Part shown: positions 43,649 to 52,305 of the stretch, one piece after another
Position numbering within the stretch: the first letter of the stretch is position 1
Layout of the letters: each line of letters starts with the position of its first letter
Origin: Collimonas sp. OK307
Lineage (GTDB): Bacteria > Pseudomonadota > Gammaproteobacteria > Burkholderiales > Burkholderiaceae_D
Reading direction: 5' to 3'
Assembly: GCF_900113705.1 (NCBI RefSeq)
Contig: NZ_FOQI01000008.1
Span: forward strand, 124,001 to 188,000
DNA length: 64,000 nt
The notes under the pieces: model-generated
What the model saw: the letters and a program-made list of their open reading frames with translations, nothing else
Database searches by the model: none
What the model was told of the DNA's origin: nothing
Program-made: the position numbers and the translations under genes

Positions 43649-44635
43649 TTACCAGTTGTCAAGCACGCGCGCCAAACGCATCACGGTTACACCCGGACCG
43701 AGATGACGTAGCGACGGCATGATGATCACGCAATCGTCATAAGGCGTGGCAATCTCCCTGTCGCCATCACGCGCGATGACGGTACCAGCGTGTTCAATCC
43801 GCTCCAATCCCCGGAAATCTTGCGTGAACTCGAGATCCATCGTGTCTGCTATCACCGCTTGCGTTACCTGCAGGACCTGTTGCGCGGCGGGTTTGGCTTG
43901 CTTCATGAAAACCGTTAAATCTGTCGCTGCGACCACACCGGTCGTGATCAGGAAGCGAGATGCTGCATCCATGGCGACGTCCTTGCTGCGGACTGAAAAA
44001 TGCTGCCCGGTCTCGATCAGCAAGGCGTTCTTCGGGCTGGCGGCATCGCCGAAGTCGCGATAGTCGCGCAACCGCTTGCCGTTTGCATGTCCGGCGTCGA
44101 CGATCACATGCTCGGGGACGCCGATGTCGACGGCAAACTGGATGCCTTTGGCCAACGGCCCGCTTAACATCAGCGGCGGCGCTTCCTCATGCATGGAATG
44201 CAGGTCCAGCAGAAAATCGACGCTGTCGATAATCGGCCGCAATGCGCGCGCCCGGCGCAGTTCCTGCGAGTCGTCGCTGCTATCCAGTCGCGCCTCGGAC
44301 CAGACGCGGTTCATGTCTTCATCAATGAAGCGGCTTGCATCCGGGTTGCTGCTATCGAAACGGCGATAGGCATCTACATTTGCGAAACCGAGCGTGAGAC
44401 GGCCTTTAACCGGCCGCACGCCCGATCGCAGGAACCTGTCCACGGTGATGGCGCCGCTGACTTCGTTGCCGTGGGTTAGCGCCAGGATCATGGCATGCGG
44501 GCCGGCTACACCGCTGTCGAAAGTATGGATGTAATCGACACCCGTGTTACCGGTTTGCCATTCCGTGATATCGGGGAAAGTCACCTCGATCGGATATTCC
44601 TGCAACTTTGCACGAATCTGTTCCAGGGTTTTCAT
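43649..44635 (-). CDS. Succinylglutamate desuccinylase/aspartoacylase-family deacylase
   Basis: A 328-residue zinc hydrolase. The zinc motif is His-Gly-Asn-Glu in ALTHGNEVSG, with the third ligand in LLDLHSMHEEAPPL. Conserved arginines and asparagine sit in RRFDSSNPDASRFIDEDMNR. It removes an N-acyl group from an amino acid or similar amide. AGGAGCAACG before the ATG fits. It lies 57 bp downstream of the MHS-type transporter gene on the same strand, so the two probably form an uptake and deacylation pair. Confidence 0.9.
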   Translation of the reverse strand: MKTLEQIRAKLQEYPIEVTFPDITEWQTGNTGVDYIHTFDSGVAGPHAMILALTHGNEVSGAITVDRFLRSGVRPVKGRLTLGFANVDAYRRFDSSNPDASRFIDEDMNRVWSEARLDSSDDSQELRRARALRPIIDSVDFLLDLHSMHEEAPPLMLSGPLAKGIQFAVDIGVPEHVIVDAGHANGKRLRDYRDFGDAASPKNALLIETGQHFSVRSKDVAMDAASRFLITTGVVAATDLTVFMKQAKPAAQQVLQVTQAVIADTMDLEFTQDFRGLERIEHAGTVIARDGDREIATPYDDCVIIMPSLRHLGPGVTVMRLARVLDNW

Positions 44636-44692
44636 TAACGTTGCTCCTGTTCGAAAAGCTAAATAGATTTAATGAATTGAAAGGGAGGAGTT

Positions 44693-46009
44693 TCAGACCG
44701 GACCGCGGCGCGCCATCCGGCGGCCGAGCACCAGCACTGCCACAATACTGATCAAAGCCGTTGCCATCACATAAAAACTAGGCGCCAGCTTGCTTCCGCT
44801 GAAGGCGATCATCCAGGTCACGATCAACGGCGCAAAGCCGCCAAACAAGGTGACCGAAAAGTTATAGCTGAGGGCGAGTCCGGTGCCGCGGGTGCTGGTC
44901 GGGAAGATGTCCGACAACATCGCAGGGATCGGTCCGAGGCATGCCGCAATCAGCAGGCCGACCAGGCCCTGGACCAGCATCAAGGTGCCGACCGACGGCC
45001 AGGTTATCAATAACAGGAACAAGGGATAGGAAGTACAAGCTATCGTCAGCATCGCAATCGACAGCACACGGAAACGGCCGTAGCGATCCGATAGCGCACC
45101 AAATGCCGGCGCGCTGACCATCAGGACAAGCCCGGTCACCATCGCACTGAGAAATGAAGAGGTCGCCGGGATATGCAATTGTTTCAGTGCATAGGTCGGC
45201 ATGTACAATTTGTGTACGTAGTTGAACGCGGTCGCGCCCGAAACCACGCCTATGCCCAGCAGCAGGTTGATACGGTCACGCACCAGCACAACTTTCAACG
45301 GCGACTTCTCAGGCTTGACTGCAGCAATTTTCTTGAACTCCGGGGTCTCGTCGATCTGGCTGCGTATATACATACCAACCGGTCCGATCAGCAAACCGAT
45401 GCCGAACGCGATCCGCCAGCCCCAGTCATTGACTTGACTATCTGTCAGCGTGTAGCTTAGAAGCGCACTGACGCCGGCGGCAAATACGGTTGCCAGACCC
45501 TGTGTCGATAACTGCCAGCTGGCAAAGAAACCCCTTCGTTTGGCATCGGCATGTTCGACCATGAATGCGGTCGCTGCGCCGAATTCGCCGCCGGTGGAAA
45601 AGCCTTGCAGCATGCGGGCCACGATCACGATCAGCGGCGATGCAATACCGATTTGTGCATAGGTCGGTGCAAAGACAATCATTGCCGTGCCGATCATCAT
45701 GATGAAGATTGAGGCTGTCAGCGATGCTTTGCGTCCGGCCCGGTCGGCATACGAGCCAAGGATGATAGCGCCGAGCGGACGCATGATGAATGAAATCCCG
45801 AAGGTGCCTACGCTCAGCAGCAAGGAAGTGGTTTCGTTCGCCGCCGGGAAGAACGTCTTGCCGATCACAATCGCGAAATAGCCGTAGATCAGCAAATCGT
45901 AAAATTCGAGTGCGTTGCCGATGCTGGCGGCGCAAATTTCTTTCCAGGGATTACGCGGTTTGCTGATCGGCAAGCTGCGTGCTCCCGATGTTCGTGGTTG
46001 TGATGACAT
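44693..46009 (-). CDS. MFS transporter, MHS (metabolite:H+ symporter) family
   Basis: A 438-residue symporter: EICAASIGNALEFYDLLIYG is the MHS signature in helix 1 (E-F-Y-D), with a YADRAGRKASLTASIF motif A and ARMLQGFSTGGEFGAATAFM. Members take up organic acids and betaines (citrate, shikimate, proline). It precedes the deacylase gene on the same strand, so it likely imports that enzyme's N-acyl substrate. The LysR at 46301 lies upstream on the same strand. Confidence 0.92.
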   Translation of the reverse strand: MSSQPRTSGARSLPISKPRNPWKEICAASIGNALEFYDLLIYGYFAIVIGKTFFPAANETTSLLLSVGTFGISFIMRPLGAIILGSYADRAGRKASLTASIFIMMIGTAMIVFAPTYAQIGIASPLIVIVARMLQGFSTGGEFGAATAFMVEHADAKRRGFFASWQLSTQGLATVFAAGVSALLSYTLTDSQVNDWGWRIAFGIGLLIGPVGMYIRSQIDETPEFKKIAAVKPEKSPLKVVLVRDRINLLLGIGVVSGATAFNYVHKLYMPTYALKQLHIPATSSFLSAMVTGLVLMVSAPAFGALSDRYGRFRVLSIAMLTIACTSYPLFLLLITWPSVGTLMLVQGLVGLLIAACLGPIPAMLSDIFPTSTRGTGLALSYNFSVTLFGGFAPLIVTWMIAFSGSKLAPSFYVMATALISIVAVLVLGRRMARRGPV

Positions 46010-46300
46010 GCGATAGCTCCAGAATTATAGTTATTGCGCTTCGTCGGTTGCAAAAATTGCACGACGGAGCGCTATTTTGATTTTCAAAACTGGCTGGAGA
46101 GGAGGCTGTCACTGCTCTGCGAGCAACACCTGCAGTGTGTTTCGTGTCGGACCCTGTCCATAATTTTTGAAAATTTGTGGAAGTATAGGGAGCCCATCGC
46201 AACGCCAATTGCCGTTTCGGCACAGGTTTGTGCTTTTTATTTTGATTGCGGTATTTTGCTTGCGGTCATTGTTGCAGCATCGGGCGCCAGGCACCGTTTG

Positions 46301-47215
46301 CTATTGGTCATCGATGACATCTGCAGAAACACCTTCCCAGATCGCGTTGACCAGCGCATTGGTGTTGCCCCGCATGCGATAGAGCGAAATATCGAAACTG
46401 ACGCGCATGTCGGCATCGCCAACCAACAACAAGTTGCCCTGCTTCAAATCTTCCTGCACCAACCGTTGCGGCAGCCAGGCCAGGCCGGTGCCACGCTTGG
46501 CCATTTCCAGAATCGATTCGTAGGAATCGGCCTGGTAGACTATGCGTAGCGATAATTTTTGCGGCAAGCTGGCCAGGTGCTTGGCAAGTACGCCGCGTAG
46601 CGTTAGCGACTGGGAAAATGCCAGCCAGGGAATAGGTGTCGTCGTGTCGACGGCCGGCAACCGGAATTTAGGAAATCCCTTGGCATCCGACGCACTGACC
46701 GGCAATAGCACCTCGCGCGCCAGCGTGACGGATTCGTAACGTTGGGGATCGATCAACAAGCGCGTGGTCGGGCTGGAATAGATCACCAGCAAATCGACGT
46801 CGCCGCTCGACAAGCGCAAGATGACCTCTTGCGCGCCGCCGGTGCTGACTGAGACCGGGAAGGGGCCGAAGCGGTGGTTGATCGCTTCGTACCAACCCGG
46901 GAAGAAGGTTCGCGCCAGGGTACGGCCGGTGGCGACGCGCAGCACTTCGTCGGGATGCTGGGTTGTATCTTGCAATTGTGCCCGGACTGCATGCAAGACA
47001 TCGATCGTATGCGTTGCGGCATCGAGAAACAGCAAGCCGGCCGGTGTCAGGGATAGTGGTTGGGTGCGCGCGACCAGTTCCGCGCCAACCCATTGTTCCA
47101 GTGCGTGGATGCGACGGCCGAAAGCCGGATGGGTAACAAAGCGGTTTTCCGCAGCGCGGGAAAAACTGCGGGTCCGAGCTAACTCGACAAAATCTTCAAG
47201 CCAGGTCAATTGCAT
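46301..47215 (-). CDS. LysR-family transcriptional regulator
   Basis: A 304-residue LysR protein. MQLTWLEDFVELARTRSFSR and ALEQWVGAELVARTQPLSLT make up the helix-turn-helix domain, with the effector domain from about residue 90. It lies upstream of the MHS transporter and deacylase genes on the same strand, with a 291-bp gap (46010-46300) that shows no recognisable feature. It probably regulates those genes. Confidence 0.9.
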   Translation of the reverse strand: MQLTWLEDFVELARTRSFSRAAENRFVTHPAFGRRIHALEQWVGAELVARTQPLSLTPAGLLFLDAATHTIDVLHAVRAQLQDTTQHPDEVLRVATGRTLARTFFPGWYEAINHRFGPFPVSVSTGGAQEVILRLSSGDVDLLVIYSSPTTRLLIDPQRYESVTLAREVLLPVSASDAKGFPKFRLPAVDTTTPIPWLAFSQSLTLRGVLAKHLASLPQKLSLRIVYQADSYESILEMAKRGTGLAWLPQRLVQEDLKQGNLLLVGDADMRVSFDISLYRMRGNTNALVNAIWEGVSADVIDDQ

Positions 47216-47377
47216 GTTTACCCTGCCGATTTAATTGATGTAAGTAGTTGTGGGCGCATTGTGACACTTGCCGGGCCATTCGCGCTATCGAAGCGCGGCA
47301 GAGAAATTATCTGAACATCAACATTTACATGAGTTTATATATGAGTTTATATAACTAAGCTTATGCAACAAAATTAG

Positions 47378-47411
47378 TTGACCAGATTATCTGTATTGAA
47401 TATAGTGACAG
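47378..47411 (+). promoter_or_regulatory. Rrf2 promoter and operator, apparently leaderless
   Basis: TTGACC (47378-47383) and TATAGT (47401-47406) are 17 bp apart, a textbook sigma70 promoter. The expected start of transcription coincides with the ATG at 47413. CTGTA-N11-GACAG (47391-47411) overlaps the -10 and is a near-match to the two CTGTA-N11-TACAG dyads before the next gene. Confidence 0.6.
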
Positions 47412-47412
47412 T

Positions 47413-47865
47413 ATGAAGTCCAGTCGATTTGCCGTGGCGGCACACATTTTAGTCAGCGTTGAATACGCTACCAGGGGTGGGGAAGTGTATTTCCCGTCCA
47501 CCGCCATTGCTGCCAGCGTCAATACTAATCCGGTTTTTGTGCGAGAGCTGTTGCGTAAGTTGAGCAAGGCCGGCCTGGTGGTGACCAAGGAGGGAAAGGG
47601 CGGCGGTGTGCAGCTGGCGCGGCCGGCTTCGGCAATCAACCTGGCCGAGATCTATCAGGCAGTGGAGGAGGGGCCGGTGCTGAAGCACAATACCCGCACG
47701 AAAGACCTTTGCTGTCCGGTTAGCTGCGGCATGGATATGGTGCTGGATCCGGTAGTATCCGAAGTAGAGGACGCCATGCTGGAGATTTTGAAGGGCCGGA
47801 AACTGTGCGAACTGGTCAACAAGATTGCAGACAAGACTAAAGTCATGGCTCAGGCTGGAATGTAG
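47413..47865 (+). CDS. Rrf2-family transcriptional regulator
   Basis: The 150-residue regulator has the Rrf2 helix-turn-helix TAIAASVNTNPVFVRELLRK and wing VTKEGKGGGVQLARPA. A cysteine cluster KDLCCPVSCGMD (about residues 98-109) could bind a cofactor or act as a thiol sensor. No ribosome site fits before the ATG; the operator occupies that space. Its likely targets are itself and the MFS gene at 48008, whose upstream gap holds two copies of the same dyad. Confidence 0.9.
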   Translation: MKSSRFAVAAHILVSVEYATRGGEVYFPSTAIAASVNTNPVFVRELLRKLSKAGLVVTKEGKGGGVQLARPASAINLAEIYQAVEEGPVLKHNTRTKDLCCPVSCGMDMVLDPVVSEVEDAMLEILKGRKLCELVNKIADKTKVMAQAGM

Positions 47866-47879
47866 TGGTTTTTTTATAG

Positions 47880-47908
47880 TTAACTGTATGAATATTAAAT
47901 ACAGTTAA
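47880..47908. promoter_or_regulatory. Rrf2 operator copy: TTAACTGTAT-N9-ATACAGTTAA
   Basis: Perfect 10-bp arms (47880-47889, 47899-47908). The core CTGTA-N11-TACAG is shared with the sites at 47391 and 47952. It follows the rrf2 stop by 14 bp. Confidence 0.7.
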
Positions 47909-47946
47909 TCGGGTAGAGGGATCGGTTTTGATCCCGTTTTTATATT

Positions 47947-47977
47947 TTAAACTGTAGTTAAAAATAATACAGTTTAA
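47947..47977. promoter_or_regulatory. Rrf2 operator copy: TTAAACTGTA-N11-TACAGTTTAA
   Basis: Perfect 10-bp arms (47947-47956, 47968-47977) with an AT-rich 11-bp centre. It sits 31 bp before the MFS start and probably controls it together with the copy at 47880. Confidence 0.7.
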
Positions 47978-48007
47978 TCAGGGCCAGACAACAAACAGGA
48001 GTTTCAC

Positions 48008-49273
48008 ATGGAAAAAAATCTAGCGGCGATCAGCGCGCAAAACGACAGCCGTCTCGATCTGCCTCTGCCGGATCAGCGCATCCATACCGACGGCACGCCA
48101 TCGCCGTTGCGGTCCTGGTTGTCGGTGGTGGCGGTGGCGATAGGCGCTTTCGCTTTTGTGACGACAGAATTCCTGCCGGTCGGCCTGCTGCCGCAAATTG
48201 CCCGCGACCTTGGTGTCTCGCCCGGCACGGCGGGTTTGATGGTGACCACGCCCGGGGTTATCGCAGCGATATCGGCCCCCGCCCTGATGTTGGGAGCAGG
48301 GCGCATCAACCGCCGTTTGATCTTGCTGGCTTTGTCGGTCTTGCTGCTGGCTTCCAATCTGGTGTCGGCGATGGCTCCCGGCTTCGGCACGATGTTGCTG
48401 GGCCGGGCGCTGCTGGGCGCGGCACTTGGCGGTTTCTGGACGCTGGCGCTGGCGACTTCGGCGCGGCTGGTGCAGGAGCAGCACGCGGCCAAGGCAACCG
48501 CGATGATACTGACCGGGGTTACCTTCGCCACGGTAATAGGCGTGCCGCTTGGTACTTTTATCAGCACCATGGCTTCCTGGCGCGCATCGTTTATTGCCAC
48601 CGGCGTGCTAGCCGCCGTGGCGCTGGCTGCACAAGCATTGCTGTTGCCTTCGTTGCCGTCGAAAGCAGCGATACGCTTGAGCGATCTGCGCGCTTTGTTG
48701 AGCCGTGCCAATACCCGTAAAAGCTTGCTGATGGTGGCGCTGGTGTTTGGCGCTCACTTTTCGGCCTACACCTATGTCACGCCGTTCCTGGTGCAAAGCG
48801 CCGGATTCAGCCTGCCTGCGATTACTTCGGTATTGCTGGGTTTCGGTTTTGTCGGTTTCGTGTCGAATTTTGTGATCTCGACTACCGTCAGCCGCAATTT
48901 GCAGCTTTCCTTGTTTGCCGTGGTGGCGATACTGATGGTGTCCTTGCTGGCGCTACCGTCGTTGCATGCGTCCCAAGCCGGGGTAGTGGTGATGATATTG
49001 GCGTGGGGTGTAGCGTTCGGCGCTATTCCATTGTGCCTTAGCATCTGGCTGCAATTGTCTTCACCGGATCTGCCGGAAGCCGGTTCTGCATTGTTCGTCA
49101 GCATTGTGCAGGTAGCGATCGCCGTGGGCTCATCCACCGGTGGCGTGGTGGTCGATTCGCTCGGCATCCCGTCGACCTTGTGGCTGGGCGGCGCCCTGGC
49201 GCTGGCCGGTCTGGCGGTGATCTCCAGTTTCGGCTTCAATAACAAGAAGCTGGGCGAGATATTGAGTCAATAA
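48008..49273 (+). CDS. MFS transporter, DHA1-type (AraJ/NepI-like)
   Basis: A 421-residue exporter with 12 helices: IGAFAFVTTEFLPVGLLPQI in helix 1 and GGFWTLALATSARLVQEQHA are typical of AraJ/NepI-type DHA1 efflux pumps (purine nucleosides or sugars). A 35-residue hydrophilic N-terminus precedes helix 1. AGGAGTTTCAC is placed well. It is controlled by the Rrf2 operators upstream and ends at a strong terminator (49332-49360). Confidence 0.9.
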   Translation: MEKNLAAISAQNDSRLDLPLPDQRIHTDGTPSPLRSWLSVVAVAIGAFAFVTTEFLPVGLLPQIARDLGVSPGTAGLMVTTPGVIAAISAPALMLGAGRINRRLILLALSVLLLASNLVSAMAPGFGTMLLGRALLGAALGGFWTLALATSARLVQEQHAAKATAMILTGVTFATVIGVPLGTFISTMASWRASFIATGVLAAVALAAQALLLPSLPSKAAIRLSDLRALLSRANTRKSLLMVALVFGAHFSAYTYVTPFLVQSAGFSLPAITSVLLGFGFVGFVSNFVISTTVSRNLQLSLFAVVAILMVSLLALPSLHASQAGVVVMILAWGVAFGAIPLCLSIWLQLSSPDLPEAGSALFVSIVQVAIAVGSSTGGVVVDSLGIPSTLWLGGALALAGLAVISSFGFNNKKLGEILSQ

Positions 49274-49283
49274 CTTGCTGTTC

Positions 49284-49315
49284 GTAGGGTAGGCACAAAG
49301 GCGTGCCCACCCTAC
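49284..49315. repeat. Imperfect inverted repeat GTAGGGT...ACCCTAC
   Basis: The two ends GTAGGGT and ACCCTAC flank an imperfect GGCAC/GTGCC core. Similar GTAGGGTGGGCA elements recur between genes in many proteobacteria. It lies just before the terminator of the MFS gene. Confidence 0.5.
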
Positions 49316-49331
49316 AACACAGGCGAAAAAA

Positions 49332-49360
49332 AACGCTGCCGATTATCGGCAGCGTTTTTT
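49332..49360. terminator. Bidirectional rho-independent terminator
   Basis: AACGCTGCCGAT (49332-49343) pairs with ATCGGCAGCGTT (49345-49356), flanked by A-run and T-run on both sides. It ends the MFS transcript from the left and the efp transcript from the right. Confidence 0.9.
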
Positions 49361-49388
49361 GTAAGCGGAAGGGTAAGCACCCCCGGTA

Positions 49389-49958
49389 TTAACCGCGCTT
49401 CTTGAACTCGTTGGTACGTGTGTCGATTTCGATCAAGTCGTCGGAGCTGACAAACAACGGCACCATGACGATGTGTTGATTTGCTTCGATCGCGTTTTCG
49501 ATCTTGGCTTCTTTCAGGACATTGCCCGAAGTGTTACCTTTAACCGCTGGCTCCGAGTAAACAACCTGGCGCACGATAGTGGTTGGCAGTTCGACCGAAA
49601 TTGCTTTGCCGTCGTAAAACACAGCTTCGCATTCCATGCCGTCTTTCAAGTAGTGCAATGCATCGCCCAGGTTTTCTTCTTCGATTTCATACTGTTCGTA
49701 GTCTGCGTCCATGAACACGAACAACGGATCGGCGAAATACGAATAGGTAACAGGCTTCTTGTCGAGCACAACTACGTCAAACTTGTCGTCGCCACGGAAA
49801 ACGTTTTCCTGTGGGCTGTTTGTCAGAAGATTCTTCATCTTCCACTTGTAGGTGAAGCCCGTGCGGCTCGAACCGTTGACATCAGAGCGCAAAACGATCA
49901 TTGGCTTACTGTCAACCATAATGATATTGCCGACACGAATTTCTTTTGCTGGTTTCAT
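49389..49958 (-). CDS. efp: Translation elongation factor P
   Basis: The 189-residue EF-P has its three OB-like domains. The modified residue is Arg32 in the loop NGSSRTGF, placed exactly where E. coli has Lys34-type beta-lysylation, so this is the arginine-rhamnosylated class. It rescues ribosomes stalled at polyproline; proteins such as the TonB here (proline runs) need it. Its modifier gene earP is 139 bp upstream on the same strand. The start [11 protein letters not shown] is conserved, although no strong ribosome site is seen. Confidence 0.97.
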   Translation of the reverse strand: MKPAKEIRVGNIIMVDSKPMIVLRSDVNGSSRTGFTYKWKMKNLLTNSPQENVFRGDDKFDVVVLDKKPVTYSYFADPLFVFMDADYEQYEIEEENLGDALHYLKDGMECEAVFYDGKAISVELPTTIVRQVVYSEPAVKGNTSGNVLKEAKIENAIEANQHIVMVPLFVSSDDLIEIDTRTNEFKKRG

Positions 49959-50097
49959 AGCGAATATAGGTAAAAAAGTAGGTTACATAAAAATCATCTG
50001 TAGCCCACTGGCAAAAAGCGCCGCAAGCCCACGTATGATTGAATTTTTAAATGCGTCAAAAATTAGCCGTATATTTTAACCTATTTTTGAACGTCTC

Positions 50098-51261
50098 TTA
50101 CTGAACTGTTTCGGCAAACTTCAGCAAATTGCTGGTCAAGTCGCCATTTCCCCCCATTTGACGTTGCCAATCTGTAGACATGATGGCAATTTTTTGCATG
50201 TCGGCTTCAAATAGCGCCCATAGTGAAGTCCAGTTCACCGTTTTTTTTGTGGCTTCATTCCAGCTCAAGGAGAATTCGCGCAGGTTCTCTGTCGTGGCCG
50301 TGTAGCGGCCCAGGAATGCATTCAATTTAACGTGATGCAAGTCTTCGTCTTGCGGGTATATATGCCAGATAAAAGGCTTGTCGGCCCATTGAGCACGGAC
50401 GAAGGAATCTTCGCCTCGTACAAAATTGAGGTCGCATGCCCACAATAGCCTGTCGTAGTCGGGTTGGGGAACGAAAGGCAGTACTCGCACAGTCAGTGCG
50501 CCGTGGCTGGCGGTTGCTCCGGCGTGCGCAGTTCGCCCCAGGAATTTTTCGATGGCGTCGACGGCAACGCCTTCCGGCACCAGGCAGGTAATTGCTTTTC
50601 CATTGCTTTGCCAAGCATCGAATAGCGCAGAAACCGGCGCTTGTGGATAACAAAACAGGGAGACCTTCAGGGAAGCCATCTCTGCCGGTGTGACGCCGAA
50701 CTGGCTGAGAAAAGCCGCCATCGCAGCGGCGTCTTGTTGAAATGCCTGACGCTGTTGCTCTAGCCCGGATTCACGCAGCAGGCCGCCGGTTTTCCCGGTG
50801 AAGCCGGGAAAGAAGAAATATTTTGTCAAAGATCGCGACTGGGGCGACGGCAGCGCATGGCAACCTTCAACCCATTCTTCGGCGCTAAGGCCTTCCAGAT
50901 TCAGCCACACCGGATGCGGTGCGCGCTCGGCCATCGCCGCGATATAAGCAGGCGGTATGTCGCAAGCAAAAAACTCGATCACGATGTCGGCGACGTCGGC
51001 GGCCGTGAATACGCCGTCTACGCCGTCTTGGTCGCGCCAATGGCGTACCGTCACGGTGCCAATCTGTTGTACGTCGCGATCAACCGCGACATCCGGACAA
51101 ATTCGGTGGAAGCTACGCAAATCGTCCACCCACAAAGTCACGGCGATGCCATGTTCCTGTTCCAGTTGACGTGCCAGGCGCCAGCAGATGCCTATGTCGC
51201 CAAAGTTGTCGACGACCTTGCAAAACAATGCCAGTGATGTTTGTGTTTTGTGATGATTCAA
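50098..51261 (-). CDS. earP: EF-P arginine rhamnosyltransferase
   Basis: The 387-residue enzyme starts with the family's FCKVVDNFGDIGICWRLARQ, with the catalytic aspartate in that region, and has DLNFVRGEDSFVRAQWADKP in the C-terminal nucleotide-sugar domain. EarP (formerly DUF2331) transfers rhamnose from dTDP-rhamnose to Arg32 of EF-P in the cytosol. It lies immediately upstream of efp, as in Neisseria, Pseudomonas and Burkholderia. The rmlABCD genes are not in the window. Confidence 0.96.
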   Translation of the reverse strand: MNHHKTQTSLALFCKVVDNFGDIGICWRLARQLEQEHGIAVTLWVDDLRSFHRICPDVAVDRDVQQIGTVTVRHWRDQDGVDGVFTAADVADIVIEFFACDIPPAYIAAMAERAPHPVWLNLEGLSAEEWVEGCHALPSPQSRSLTKYFFFPGFTGKTGGLLRESGLEQQRQAFQQDAAAMAAFLSQFGVTPAEMASLKVSLFCYPQAPVSALFDAWQSNGKAITCLVPEGVAVDAIEKFLGRTAHAGATASHGALTVRVLPFVPQPDYDRLLWACDLNFVRGEDSFVRAQWADKPFIWHIYPQDEDLHHVKLNAFLGRYTATTENLREFSLSWNEATKKTVNWTSLWALFEADMQKIAIMSTDWQRQMGGNGDLTSNLLKFAETVQ

Positions 51262-51363
51262 GATTCAAATTCCAACAGTAATGATTTTTTTATGGTGCAA
51301 CGGTTTTGCATTCGGCCCTGTAATGTAATAATGCCGTCCCCGTATGATACTGGACCTTGAACG

Positions 51364-51609
51364 ATGACTAATGAGCGCGACCTGATTGCCAATCTGACGC
51401 TGGCGGTAATCGATCTGGCCGGAGCTGTGGCGCAAATAGCGGAAACCATGCCCCAGCACACCATGGCGCAGGTCAATGATTCGCTGAATGTGGCGGTTAC
51501 CAAGCTGGAGCAGGTGGTCATCGCCATCGGCGCCGGTGATGGCGAAGATGGCAATGGGGACGGGATAGTGGCGGAAGTTGAATCCGCAAGTGAAGCGCAA
51601 AGCGCCTAA
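51364..51609 (+). CDS. Small acidic hypothetical protein
   Basis: An 81-residue protein beginning MTNERDLIANLTLAVIDLAG. It forms two amphipathic helices (about 5-25 and 35-56) and an acidic Gly/Asp-rich tail (GDGEDGNGDG). There is no clear ribosome site or family. It is divergent from earP and convergent with the DUF2867 gene, overlapping it by 4 bp. It may be a real small protein or a helical partner of unknown role. Confidence 0.55.
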   Translation: MTNERDLIANLTLAVIDLAGAVAQIAETMPQHTMAQVNDSLNVAVTKLEQVVIAIGAGDGEDGNGDGIVAEVESASEAQSA

Positions 51610-52109
51610 ACGGCCTGGTCGAATTTGGCGTGTTCTAGCAAGTGGCGCGTTATCACCCGGTGAAAAGGCATGATCGTCGCCAGATAGGTTCTTCCCAAAA
51701 GATTATTGGTCTTGACCACCGTGGTGACTGTCACCTCCGTAGCGGTTTCACCGTCTGGAGCAACCGTTATGCTGACCCTGAAATCCAGATGCTTATCGTC
51801 GAATCCCAGCACCACTTCCTGCGGCGATTGCGCGACGACAGGAAAGCCGCCAACTGTGCGCTGCGCGCCACGCGGATCATCTACCCCCATTTCAACGGTT
51901 TTCAATTGAAACAGCCTGACCACCCGGTTGCGCGTCGCCATCAATTGCTTGATCCAGCCGGGTGGATTTTTGATGATGGCGTCGGTAGCCCGTCGCGCGT
52001 CCAGGCCGGCAATGTCGGCCCGGACCTGATACGCGTCGACAAAATCATGGCCGGGCAATAACGCGTGGCAGCTGGCGCCCGGCATCACGGCAATCGCTGC
52101 GGTGTTCAT
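51606..52109 (-). CDS. DUF2867-family protein
   Basis: A 167-residue protein of the DUF2867 family: DFVDAYQVRADIAGLDARRA, then the conserved MATRNRVVRLFQLKT, and the closing FHRVITRHLLEHAKFD. It has the START-like/lipid-binding layout reported for such DUF2867 proteins, but no known reaction. Its start overlaps the cydX stop by 4 bp (ATGA), so it is translated as part of the cyd operon. A role linked to the bd oxidase or its membrane is an inference from position. Confidence 0.8.
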   Translation of the reverse strand: MNTAAIAVMPGASCHALLPGHDFVDAYQVRADIAGLDARRATDAIIKNPPGWIKQLMATRNRVVRLFQLKTVEMGVDDPRGAQRTVGGFPVVAQSPQEVVLGFDDKHLDFRVSITVAPDGETATEVTVTTVVKTNNLLGRTYLATIMPFHRVITRHLLEHAKFDQAV

Positions 52110-52276
52110 TTCTTGCTGGCCCTGGCTTCATGCTCGGCCGCGGCGCTTTCAAAGCGCTCGCGGGTGGTTTCTTCATCGCGGCTGCCGAAAGCGTAATTCG
52201 CCTCCAGCCACATGACGTTGATGATGCCGAAAGCCAGGGCCAGGCCGACTCCCAATATCCATGCGAAATACCACAT
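52106..52276 (-). CDS. cydX: Cytochrome bd oxidase small subunit CydX
   Basis: A 56-residue single-helix protein: MWYFAWILGVGLALAFGIIN, then VMWLEANY and a charged tail with GSRDEETTRERFESAA. The W-Y-F-A-W-I-L-G opening is the CydX/CydX-like hallmark; this subunit stabilises the heme site of the CydAB oxidase. It follows cydB by about 30 bp on the same strand, and its stop overlaps the DUF2867 start. Confidence 0.95.
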   Translation of the reverse strand: MWYFAWILGVGLALAFGIINVMWLEANYAFGSRDEETTRERFESAAAEHEARASKK

Positions 52277-52305
52277 AATTTTCTCCTGTTCTGCGAATGC
52301 GCAGG

